Below are positions 15,161 to 21,777 of a stretch of DNA of 21,777 nt, one piece after another. Under the pieces are notes generated by a model that saw nothing but the letters and a program-made list of their open reading frames with translations, did not search any database and had not been told where the DNA came from. The first letter of the stretch is position 1, and every line of letters begins with the position of its first letter. Source of the stretch: Rhizobiales bacterium CCH10-E5 (GTDB lineage: Bacteria > Pseudomonadota > Alphaproteobacteria > Rhizobiales > Beijerinckiaceae); NCBI GenBank assembly GCA_001556125.1, contig LSIG01000098.1:1-21777 (forward strand), read 5' to 3'. The position numbers and the translations under genes were made by a program.

Positions 15161-15649
15161 CTACTTGACGATAACCTTGCCGGTCATTCCGGCTTCACGA
15201 TGGCCGGGGATCAGGCAGGAGAAGTCGAACTCGCCCGACTTCGTGAACGCCCAGACGATCTCGCCGGTCTTTTTCGGCGCGAGGCGCTTGGCGTTCGGAT
15301 CGTCATGCTCCATGTCGGGGTTCTTCTGCATCGCGATGGCATGCTTGAGATTGTCCTCAAGCGTGGCCACCACGATCTCGTGATCCAACTCCCCATTGTT
15401 ACGCAGCGCGAACTTGATCTGCTCGCCGCGGCGAACCTCGATCCGATCGGGAATGAACAGCATCTTGCCATCACGCTCGCTCATGACAACCTGAACCAGT
15501 CTTGACGGCTTTTTCGGATCGCCGGGCTTGCCATAGGCGGTCTCATCGTCATGGCCATGTCCAGCGCCGCCCGGCCCTGCCGAGGCCAGGCCTGCCGAAG
15601 CCAGTAGGATTAAGGTTGCCACTGTCAGTCTGAAGGGGGTGATCGTCAT
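15161..15649 (-). CDS. Periplasmic cupredoxin (plastocyanin/azurin-like)
   Basis: A 162-aa protein with a signal peptide (TLILLASAGLASA|GPGG), then a His-rich spacer GAGHGHDDE and one cupredoxin domain. The type-1 copper ligands are visible: H90 in LDHEIVV, and C145, H150 and M155 in SCLIPGHREAGM. Proteins of this type commonly sit beside CopA oxidases and act in copper tolerance, as electron partner or copper carrier. The ATG at 15649 has GGAG 8 nt upstream; the frame is open further up but overlaps the oxidase end. It lies 28 bp after copA and 29 bp before the CusF-like gene. Confidence 0.92.
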   Translation of the reverse strand: MTITPFRLTVATLILLASAGLASAGPGGAGHGHDDETAYGKPGDPKKPSRLVQVVMSERDGKMLFIPDRIEVRRGEQIKFALRNNGELDHEIVVATLEDNLKHAIAMQKNPDMEHDDPNAKRLAPKKTGEIVWAFTKSGEFDFSCLIPGHREAGMTGKVIVK

Positions 15650-15677
15650 GCGGTCGCTCCGGGGTTTGTCGTCGGCG

Positions 15678-17117
15678 TCAATGGTTGGAATGGCCGCCCG
15701 CCTTGGCAGCGGGTAGCGGCTTGCCATCGGGACCGAGGCGCGGCTTGCGCGGGTCTTTCACCTGCCATGTGGCAAGCTCAGGACTAACTTTCGGCCCCTC
15801 GACACGAGGCGCTTCGGCCAGCTTCTGTCCCTTATATTCGAACGCGACCGTCCCTTCCGGATGCTTGAACCAGCCCGGATCCTTGTAATCATTCTTGGCC
15901 AGCCCCTCGCGCACCTTAACGACCGAGAACATGCCGCCCATCTCGACGGGGCCGAACTGCGCGTAGCCGGTCATCATCGGCAGCGTATTCTTGGGCAGCT
16001 CCATTTCCATCGAGCCCATCTCGCCCATGCCGTTCGAGCCCATCGGCATGTAGCCTGGCACGGCCTTGCGGATGCGGCTGACCAGATCCTTCTTGGTGAC
16101 GCCGATATAGGTCTTCACCGAGTGGCCCATGGCGTTCATCGTGTGATGCGACTTGTGGCAGTGGATCGCCCAGTCGCCAGGCTCGTCGGCGACGAAGTCG
16201 AAGGCGCGCATCTGGCCGACCGCGACGTCGATCGAGACCTCGTCCCAGGCGCTGGCCGGATCGACCCAGCCGCCATCGGTGCAGGAGACCTTGAACTCGT
16301 AGCCATGCATGTGGATCGGGTGGTTGGTCATGGTCAGGTTGCCGAAGCGAATGCGGACCTTGTCGTTCTTGGCCACAACGAACGGGTCGATCCCAGGGAA
16401 AACACGGCTATTCCAGGCCCACAGATTGAAGTCGAGCATGGTGTTGACCTTCGGCACATATGAGCCGGCTTCGATGTCGAAGGCGTTGAGCAGGAACACG
16501 AAGTCGCGATCAACGCGGCGGAAGGCCGGGTCCTTGGGATGGACGATGAACATACCCATCATGCCCATCGCCATCTGCACCATCTCGTCGGAATGCGGAT
16601 GATACATGTAGGTGCCCGAGCGCCTGAGCTGGAACTCGTAGACGAAGGTCTTTCCTGACGGGATATGCGGCTGGTTCAGCCCACCGACGCCGTCCATGCC
16701 GTTGGGCAGGCGTTGGCCGTGCCAGTGGATCGTCGTGTTTTCGGGCAGCTTGTTGGTCACATAGATGCGGACCTTATCGCCCTCGACAGCCTCGATCGTC
16801 GGGCCGGGCGACTGGCCGTTATAACCCCAGAGATAGGCGATCATGCCCGGCGCAAGCTCGCGCTCGACCGGCTCGGCGACGAGATGGAACTCCTTCCAGT
16901 CGCCGTTCATGCGCCAGGGCAAGGTCCAGCCGTTCAGCGTGGCCACCGGCTGGTAGTCCGGGCCCGAAGTCGGGACTAGCGGGGCCTGGGTGGCCGCGCT
17001 CGCCATTGTCGGCGCTTCGGGCACGGCGGCGAAGGCGGTGCGACCGGAGACAGCTGCGGCGCCCGCGATCACAAGCCCCGACGTTCCGATGAAACCTCTA
17101 CGTGACAGATCCGTCAT
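15678..17117 (-). CDS. copA: Multicopper oxidase, CopA type
   Basis: A 479-aa three-domain multicopper oxidase. It is exported folded by the Tat pathway: SRRGFIG at residues 5-11, then a hydrophobic stretch ending near RTAFA. All four copper-site motifs are present: HWHG (about 130), HPHSDE (about 173), HPIHMHG (about 266) and HCHKSHHTMNAM (about 318-330), the last with the type-1 Cys and a Met axial ligand. A Met-rich segment at about 356-375 (MPMGSNGMGEMGSMEME) could bind extra Cu(I). CopA/PcoA-type enzymes oxidise Cu(I) to the less toxic Cu(II) in the periplasm. It is shorter than classical CopA (about 600 aa). AGGAGC precedes the ATG. It lies 21 bp after the OMF gene in the leftward operon. 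Confidence 0.93.
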   Translation of the reverse strand: MTDLSRRGFIGTSGLVIAGAAAVSGRTAFAAVPEAPTMASAATQAPLVPTSGPDYQPVATLNGWTLPWRMNGDWKEFHLVAEPVERELAPGMIAYLWGYNGQSPGPTIEAVEGDKVRIYVTNKLPENTTIHWHGQRLPNGMDGVGGLNQPHIPSGKTFVYEFQLRRSGTYMYHPHSDEMVQMAMGMMGMFIVHPKDPAFRRVDRDFVFLLNAFDIEAGSYVPKVNTMLDFNLWAWNSRVFPGIDPFVVAKNDKVRIRFGNLTMTNHPIHMHGYEFKVSCTDGGWVDPASAWDEVSIDVAVGQMRAFDFVADEPGDWAIHCHKSHHTMNAMGHSVKTYIGVTKKDLVSRIRKAVPGYMPMGSNGMGEMGSMEMELPKNTLPMMTGYAQFGPVEMGGMFSVVKVREGLAKNDYKDPGWFKHPEGTVAFEYKGQKLAEAPRVEGPKVSPELATWQVKDPRKPRLGPDGKPLPAAKAGGHSNH

Positions 17118-17138
17118 GGCGTCTTGCTCCTGATGGGT

Positions 17139-18623
17139 TCAATGGGCCGGCGCATCGCCGCCGCCGCCAGCGGCCGCGACAGCGGTGCCGCCGCCGACCG
17201 AACCGCCGCCGATCAGCGCGTGCTTGAAATCGGTATGGGCAATCCAGGCGTCGCGGCGGGCATTAATGCCCGCGACATTGGACAGGATGCGGCTGCGCGC
17301 GTCTGTGATGAGCTGCGTCACGTCGATCAGCATGCCGTTGTACTGCAGCTGAGCTTCGTCCTGGATGATCTTGCGCAGCGGCAGGACGTTAGCACTGTAC
17401 TGCCGAGCGATGTCATAGGTACCACGATAGCTCGTATAGGCCTCTCGCGCTTCCGAGCGAACGTTGACGGCCTTTTCGGCCAGCTTGTTGGCGGCCTGCA
17501 TGTAAGTCTGCTCAGCCAAGGCCACCTTGCTCTGCCCGAAATCGTAAATCGGGATCTCGATCTCGAGGTCCAAGGTACGAGTACGCCTCGTCGTACGCTC
17601 GACATCACCATCGGGCAGGACGCTGCGTCCGCGATCATAGGTCCGCCGGCCCAGCAGATCGATGTCGTTGACGAAGCGGGTCGCCTGCGTCAGCCCCAGC
17701 GACTTGGCAAGAAGGGCAAGTTCCCCCCGCGCGATCTGTATGTCGACGCGCTTGCGAAGCGCCTCCGCTTCGATCGCCTTGGCCGACTGCAGGCGCGGCA
17801 GCGGGGGCAACGAGGCCGGCATGCGGAATTTGAGGTCGTCGCCCCAAAGCCCAAGCTGTCTGACCAGTCGCTCGCGCTCCTGGCGTTGCTGCAGCCGGGC
17901 CTGCGCCAGCTGCGCGCCGAGCTCGGCGTCGAAGGCGAACTCCCGCGCCTGATCGAGCTTGTTGATGCCGCCCGACTCGCCAAGGCGTTTGAACAGCTCG
18001 GTCGCAGCGTCGGTGGAAGCCTTGGCTTCCTGGTAGAATGACGCTTGGGCATTGGCTGCTACGGAGCGATAATACTGTTTGCGCGTGTCGGCAGCGAGCT
18101 TCAGCACAGCCTCCGCCGCGCGAAGCTGTGCGTTCTGGAAGCGGTCGCGGGCAACCTCGGCGCGTGCTGGCCAAGTCGCCAAAGCAAACAAGCTGCCGAC
18201 GATCTGCCGCTCGATCTCGACCTCGAACCGACCTGACAGCTTGGAGATTCCGAAGCGCGGGTTGGGCGGCAGGCTGGCCGCGACCATCTGCGCTTCGGCG
18301 ATACCGAGCTCGTTGAAGGCCGCCTGCAGGCCGCGGTTGTTGAGCAACGCAATCTGGACAGCGCTATCGGCGGTGAGAGGCTTCTTGAGAAGCTGGTCAA
18401 CCCGCGCCTTGGCGCTGCCTGCGACGGCGTCATCCGTGATCCGGACGACGTCCTTGTTCAACTCTGTGTAAGCGATGGCCTGCGCCGTGCCGACACCGCC
18501 ATCTGCCGAAAAAGTCGCGCAACCACCAAGAAGCATGGAAACGCCAGCCAGGAGGGCAAAGCGGCGGATAAATCCAATCGACGATTGTTGGTTGGAACCA
18601 AAAGAGGAAGCGATAGCAGTCAC
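17139..18623 (-). CDS. TolC-family outer-membrane factor (CusC/CzcC-like lipoprotein)
   Basis: A 494-aa outer-membrane efflux protein. The N-terminus is a lipoprotein signal with lipobox LLGGC (C35). Two OEP repeats follow, rich in long amphipathic helices with the expected LNNRGLQAAFNELGIAEAQ and DLEIEIPIYDFGQSKVALAEQ motifs. The C-terminus is Gly/Ala-rich and ends in DAPAH. Such proteins form the outer channel for RND or MFS metal pumps, but no adaptor or pump gene lies in this window. It may replace CopB in a CopA-type system or pair with a pump encoded elsewhere. The GTG start overlaps the stop of the small lipoprotein gene (GTGA), implying coupled translation. copA follows 21 bp later. 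Confidence 0.9.
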   Translation of the reverse strand: MTAIASSFGSNQQSSIGFIRRFALLAGVSMLLGGCATFSADGGVGTAQAIAYTELNKDVVRITDDAVAGSAKARVDQLLKKPLTADSAVQIALLNNRGLQAAFNELGIAEAQMVAASLPPNPRFGISKLSGRFEVEIERQIVGSLFALATWPARAEVARDRFQNAQLRAAEAVLKLAADTRKQYYRSVAANAQASFYQEAKASTDAATELFKRLGESGGINKLDQAREFAFDAELGAQLAQARLQQRQERERLVRQLGLWGDDLKFRMPASLPPLPRLQSAKAIEAEALRKRVDIQIARGELALLAKSLGLTQATRFVNDIDLLGRRTYDRGRSVLPDGDVERTTRRTRTLDLEIEIPIYDFGQSKVALAEQTYMQAANKLAEKAVNVRSEAREAYTSYRGTYDIARQYSANVLPLRKIIQDEAQLQYNGMLIDVTQLITDARSRILSNVAGINARRDAWIAHTDFKHALIGGGSVGGGTAVAAAGGGGDAPAH

Positions 18624-18835
18624 TGTTGAGGCCCTACTCTACGGTTCAGCTCGCGCCAATTTTTCGGGTCGGTTGGGCGTATCGAGGTAAGCCCGGCGGT
18701 GACGCTCTGATATCCAACGGCTGGAACGCGCGCGCTTGGATCGGAGGGCCGCGCCAGATGGACTGGCACGGGCGTGACGGAGCACGCGCCGAGCGCAAGC
18801 GCTATGAGAGCGGCAAAATAAAGTTTAACGGCCAT
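18620..18835 (-). CDS. Small lipoprotein preceding the outer-membrane factor
   Basis: A 71-aa protein with a lipoprotein signal (LIALALGAC, C18), then a short Pro-rich mature region containing SARVPAVGYQSVTAGLTSI and a conserved-looking tail PKNWRELNRRVGPQQ. The function is unknown. It is the promoter-proximal gene of the leftward copper operon, and its stop overlaps the OMF start by 4 bp, so it probably works with that protein. The ATG at 18835 is chosen because it directly precedes the signal peptide, although the ribosome site (GGGGG, about 14 nt upstream) is poor. The candidate operator lies about 65 bp upstream. Confidence 0.75.
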   Translation of the reverse strand: MAVKLYFAALIALALGACSVTPVPVHLARPSDPSARVPAVGYQSVTAGLTSIRPTDPKNWRELNRRVGPQQ

Positions 18836-18899
18836 CGCGATTCGTTCGACCCCCAAAGCCTCGATGCAGTTTGGTAGCAGCGGCGGGTCAGTCCTGTCC

Positions 18900-18914
18900 G
18901 TTACAAATTGTATC
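18900..18914 (-). promoter_or_regulatory. Candidate copper-regulator operator, site 2
   Basis: GTTACA-AAT-TGTATC is a near-perfect 6+3+6 palindrome in the gap between the leftward lipoprotein-OMF-CopA operon and the rightward regulator operon. On the minus strand it reads GATACAATTTGTAAC and is followed by GGAC, the same flank as site 1 at 6639-6653. Over 22 aligned bases the two sites agree at 18. Its place between the structural and regulatory operons suits autoregulation by the response regulator. The assignment is inferred. Confidence 0.6.
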
Positions 18915-19007
18915 AAAGCGGATCGCGCCTGGCCCGCGATACAGCGCTATATTGTTGATCAGCCGGCCGACCATTCGGTGCAAAATGCCACCTACGCCGT
19001 TTGAAAG

Positions 19008-19775
19008 ATGCTCGTGACGAACATCCCGACCACACCCCAAGCCGACGATCACGGCCATGTGCTCGTGGTAGATGACGACCCGCAGATCCGCCTGCTGGTC
19101 GCCCGCTTCCTGCAGCGCCACGGTTACAAGGTAACGGGCGCGCCCGACGGACGCGCCATGCTCGACGTTTTGAAACAGACCGAGATTGACCTCATCATTC
19201 TCGACCTGATGCTGCCGGGACGGTCCGGTTTCGATTTGTGCGGCGATGTGCGCGCGACGTCGCAGGTGCCGATCGTGATGCTGACGGCGCGCAGCGAGGA
19301 AAGCGATCGCATCATCGGGCTGGAGGCCGGTGCCGACGACTACGTCACCAAGCCATTCAGCCCCCGAGAACTGCTGGCGCGCGTGCGCGCCGTGCTCAGA
19401 CGTTCGCGCACCCTGCGCAGAGCAGGAGGCGGACGCGCCAGCGAGTGCGTTGTTTTCGACGGGTGGCGGATGGATTTGCGCCGGCGGGAACTGGTTTCGC
19501 CATCAGGTACGCTGGTCGATCTATCGACGGGCGAGTTCGACCTGATGGTCGCGTTTATCGAGCACGCCAATCGGGTGTTGTCGCGCGATGCCTTGATGCA
19601 GTTCGCCAAAACCAGAAACAGCGATCCCTTCGATCGGGCGATCGATGTCCAGATCAGCCGCCTGCGGCGCAAGCTGGAAGCTGACGCCCATGGCGGCCAA
19701 CTGATCAAGACGATCCGCGGCGCCGGTTACATGTTCACCCCCGCCGTTCAGACGCGTGAGGGTCAGCCGGCATGA
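19008..19775 (+). CDS. OmpR-family response regulator
   Basis: A 255-aa protein. The receiver domain has the acidic pocket VVDDD (22-24), phospho-acceptor D66 in LILDLMLPG, a conserved Thr in VMLTARS, and Lys in YVTKPFSPREL. The C-terminal winged-helix DNA-binding domain (about 150-250) has the STGEFDLM start, the recognition-helix region DRAIDVQISRLRRKLE and the wing IKTIRGAGYMF. Together with the kinase it forms a two-component system. Position beside the copper operon suggests copper or another periplasmic signal, like CopR/CusR, though the signal is not shown by sequence. The ATG at 19008 has only a weak GAAAG upstream. The stop overlaps the kinase start (ATGA). Confidence 0.9.
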   Translation: MLVTNIPTTPQADDHGHVLVVDDDPQIRLLVARFLQRHGYKVTGAPDGRAMLDVLKQTEIDLIILDLMLPGRSGFDLCGDVRATSQVPIVMLTARSEESDRIIGLEAGADDYVTKPFSPRELLARVRAVLRRSRTLRRAGGGRASECVVFDGWRMDLRRRELVSPSGTLVDLSTGEFDLMVAFIEHANRVLSRDALMQFAKTRNSDPFDRAIDVQISRLRRKLEADAHGGQLIKTIRGAGYMFTPAVQTREGQPA

Positions 19776-21226
19776 GTCGCATGCTTCATAAAGGGTTTCC
19801 CGATACCGTGGCGGGCCGCGCAATCCTGATCCTCGTCGCCGCGCTGCTCGCCTTCCATCTCGTCGGCTATTGGGCCTATCGCGTCGGCGTGGAAAGCCTG
19901 GCGAGCGCGCAGCGCGACAGAGGCCTGGCCGAGCGTATTGTTTCCATCAAACGGGCGATCGCTAGCATCCCGCAGGAGCCGGAGCGTGATCGTGCTGCGC
20001 ACGATCTGTCGAGCGCCAGCCTGGAAGTCCACTGGAGCAAGGTTAGCCTGGTGCTCGGCACCGCGCCCACCACCGAGCGCACTGCGGCGATGGAAGCCAA
20101 GCTCAAGGAGCTTGTGCCGGATCTGGCCTCGGAATCCTTCCGGCTCGGCTTCGCCGATGACGGTGCGCTCGGCTCCGGCGACGCCGATGCCTACCGCCAC
20201 ATGATGCTGGTTTCGGTCAGGCTCGACGACGGCTCCTGGGTAAACTTCTCGTCGACCACGCTTGGGGCAACCCAGCACGCCGACTGGAGCGTACTGGCGG
20301 TGACGATCTGCTTTGGCGTGGCCATCATCGTCGTAGCGGTGCTGCTGCTGCGCTGGGCGACGCGGCCTCTGCGAGAACTCGCGCTCGCAGCCGAACGCTT
20401 CAGCCTCGACCAGATTCCAAAGCCGCTTGACGAAACCGGCCCCGCCGAAGTCCGCCGGGCGGCGTGGGCCTTCAACACCATGCGCGAGCGCATCCAGCGT
20501 CTCGTCTCCGAGCGCATGCAGGCCTTGGCGGCGGTCTCGCACGATTTGCGCACGCCAATCACCAGGCTGCGGCTGCGCTCCGAACTGATGGAGGACGAGG
20601 CGACGCGCGTTCTCGTCGACGCCGACCTCGCCGAGATGGAGGGCATGATCGATTCGACACTGGAGTTCCTGCGCGGCGGCGTCTCCAGTGAGGCGATCAG
20701 GCCGATCGACATCGTCTCGGTGATCGAGACCATCGTCGACGATCATGCCGACCAGGGTCATGCCGTCAGCCTGAGCGGAGCCGGTCATGGTCGCGTGCTC
20801 GGCCGGCTTCTCGCGCTCAAGCGCGCCTTCTGGAACGTCGTTGGAAACGCGGTGAAGTACGGAAGCCATGTCACCGTTATGGTTGACGAGACGCCAGCAG
20901 GGTTCGCGATTACGGTCGAAGATGATGGTCCCGGCATTCCCGACGGCGATATGGAACGCGTCTTCCAACCCTTCGTCCGCCTCGAGGAATCACGCGGTCG
21001 CGAGACCGGCGGCTCCGGCCTCGGCCTGACCATTGCGCGCGCTGTCGTACTCGCTCATGGCGGCGAGATCGCGCTAGCCAACCGTCCAGAAGGCGGTCTT
21101 CAGGTGACGATCGTTCTGCCTCGCCTCGCCCAGCCAGAGCAGATGCTGGCGCAGGCGATTGCCGGAGACGCGATGTCGGTCCACGGAACCGCTGCGCGCG
21201 AAATGGCGAATCCTTCCTCAATTTGA
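19772..21226 (+). CDS. Sensor histidine kinase
   Basis: A 484-aa inner-membrane kinase. TM1 lies at about residues 17-38 and TM2 at about 172-195, enclosing a periplasmic sensor of about 130 residues with no family I recognise. A HAMP linker (ATRPLRELALAAERF) follows. The H-box is AVSHDLRTPITRLRL with H257 as phosphorylated residue. The ATPase domain has the N-box WNVVGNAVKYG (N359), G1 DDGPGIP (384-390) and G2 GGSGLGLTIA (from 413). The sensor has few Met or His residues apart from RHMM, so its ligand is uncertain. It is translationally coupled to the regulator gene by an ATGA overlap, and the DUF411 gene follows after 25 bp. Confidence 0.92.
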   Translation: MSRMLHKGFPDTVAGRAILILVAALLAFHLVGYWAYRVGVESLASAQRDRGLAERIVSIKRAIASIPQEPERDRAAHDLSSASLEVHWSKVSLVLGTAPTTERTAAMEAKLKELVPDLASESFRLGFADDGALGSGDADAYRHMMLVSVRLDDGSWVNFSSTTLGATQHADWSVLAVTICFGVAIIVVAVLLLRWATRPLRELALAAERFSLDQIPKPLDETGPAEVRRAAWAFNTMRERIQRLVSERMQALAAVSHDLRTPITRLRLRSELMEDEATRVLVDADLAEMEGMIDSTLEFLRGGVSSEAIRPIDIVSVIETIVDDHADQGHAVSLSGAGHGRVLGRLLALKRAFWNVVGNAVKYGSHVTVMVDETPAGFAITVEDDGPGIPDGDMERVFQPFVRLEESRGRETGGSGLGLTIARAVVLAHGGEIALANRPEGGLQVTIVLPRLAQPEQMLAQAIAGDAMSVHGTAAREMANPSSI

Positions 21227-21251
21227 AACGCCCGATAGGTCGGAGATCATG

Positions 21252-21683
21252 ATGAACCGCGCATCGCTATTTTTCCTCGCCGCCTTCCTCCCTGCTTTTC
21301 CGGCAACCGCGCAGCAAATCGAGGTCCATCTCAGTCCGATCTGCGGTTGCTGCAAGGCTTGGGTTCGGCATCTCGAGCAGGCAGGCTTCACGCCACGCAT
21401 CGTCGAAAGCCAGGACATGACCGTAGCAAAACGGGCTCTTGGGGTCTCAAGCAAGGTCGAGTCCTGTCACACCGGCATCGTCGATGGGTATTTTATCGAG
21501 GGGCACGTCCCGGCTTCAGATGTCCGCAGGCTTTTAAAGGACCGCCCGACAGTGCTTGGCCTCGCAGTACCCGGCATGCCAGTCGGGTCACCGGGCATGG
21601 AAGTTCCGGGCGTCGCGGCAGAGCAATTCGAGACCCTTGTAGTCGGCCCGAACGGTCAAACCCATGTTTTCGAAAAACACTGA
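21252..21683 (+). CDS. DUF411 periplasmic metal-binding protein
   Basis: A 143-aa protein with a signal peptide (FLAAFLPAFPATAQ|QIEV). The DUF411 (PF04214) domain starts with a thioredoxin-like strand and the motif SPICGCCKAW (C31, C33, C34). It also has SCHTGIVDGYFIEGHVPA and a Pro/Gly/Met-rich loop VPGMPVGSPGMEVPG. DUF411 proteins are regular companions of copper and silver resistance genes and are thought to bind metal through the Cys cluster; the exact reaction is not established. Of two adjacent ATG codons the second (21252) has the better spacing (6 nt) from GGAG. It lies 25 bp after the kinase gene, probably in the same operon. Confidence 0.88.
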   Translation: MNRASLFFLAAFLPAFPATAQQIEVHLSPICGCCKAWVRHLEQAGFTPRIVESQDMTVAKRALGVSSKVESCHTGIVDGYFIEGHVPASDVRRLLKDRPTVLGLAVPGMPVGSPGMEVPGVAAEQFETLVVGPNGQTHVFEKH

Positions 21684-21777
21684 TGTTGAATCCAATTTCT
21701 TGCAACGTTGAAATCTGGCTGACTAGGCCTCGTGGACAAAGCTTGACCTGAGACTCGCGGATTGATTCAAGGCTTCT
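21684..21777. other. Downstream end of window, no gene seen
   Basis: Ninety-four bases follow the DUF411 stop. No terminator hairpin with a T-run and no start with a ribosome site is visible. The last 60 bases could belong to a mobile-element end or a new gene beginning outside the window, but nothing here proves either. Confidence 0.3.

Noticed and set aside
15861..18041. Rightward open frames opposite copA and the outer-membrane factor
   Set aside because: The opposite frames hold complete multicopper-oxidase and TolC motifs. The antisense products are His/Arg/Asp-rich shadows.
19763..20968. Leftward open frame of about 400 codons opposite the histidine kinase
   Set aside because: The kinase frame has all expected motifs. 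The antisense product is low-complexity and unlike any family.
21710..21777. Possible start of an insertion sequence at the window end
   Set aside because: The sequence is suggestive, but no terminal repeat pair or transposase is visible, so no element can be claimed.
1..21777. CRISPR arrays, tRNA or rRNA genes
   Set aside because: No regularly spaced repeats and no tRNA- or rRNA-like sequences were seen in any part of the window.

Overview
The window is high-GC DNA that looks alphaproteobacterial, of sphingomonad or rhizobial type. The grounds are codon use, a long plasmid/ICE-style ParB, and a copper cluster of multicopper oxidase, cupredoxin and CusF. The species cannot be fixed from sequence alone. 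It reads as an accessory replicon or integrated element, not core chromosome.

Layout. (1) Bases 1-3934 are a complete, cargo-free Tn3-family transposon: 45-bp terminal inverted repeats, a leftward serine resolvase, a rightward DDE transposase, and a divergent control/res region between them. (2) Its right end lies inside a leftward ParB-family gene (3936-5663), which loses its C-terminus and now ends in codons supplied by the transposon repeat. (3) Bases 5664-6292 carry no convincing gene: a GC-rich, hairpin-dense leader of parB, then an abrupt AT-rich stretch. (4) Bases 6293-8825 are a first copper block: a leftward His-rich secreted protein, diverging from a rightward operon of a four-helix Cys-rich copper-storage protein, a secreted DUF305 protein, a membrane-anchored DUF305 protein and a glutaredoxin-MauE membrane fusion. 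(5) Bases 8873-14373 are all leftward and mostly not copper-related: a thioredoxin-reductase-like flavoprotein, an ABC transporter membrane domain without its ATPase, a polytopic GT-C-like glycosyltransferase, a GNAT acetyltransferase and a GtrA-like protein. This looks like a surface-modification cassette. (6) Bases 14463-21683 are a second copper block. A leftward operon encodes a small lipoprotein, a TolC-type outer-membrane factor, a CopA-type multicopper oxidase, a cupredoxin and a CusF-like protein, with a small Cys-containing secreted protein downstream. It diverges from a rightward operon of response regulator, histidine kinase and DUF411 protein.

How it fits together. The copper genes describe periplasmic and cytosolic handling of copper: oxidation by CopA, shuttling or sequestration by cupredoxin, CusF, DUF305 and DUF411 proteins, and storage by the Cys-rich bundle. 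No P1B-type ATPase and no RND CusA/CusB pump is present, so the TolC-type protein either borrows a pump encoded elsewhere or works differently. The two copper blocks appear to be one regulon. A near-identical palindrome, GTTACA-N3-TGTA(A/T)C followed by GGAC, sits in both divergent promoter regions (6639-6653 and 18900-18914), in the same orientation relative to the Csp operon and the lipoprotein-OMF-CopA operon. I predict that it is the binding site of the response regulator at 19008-19775.
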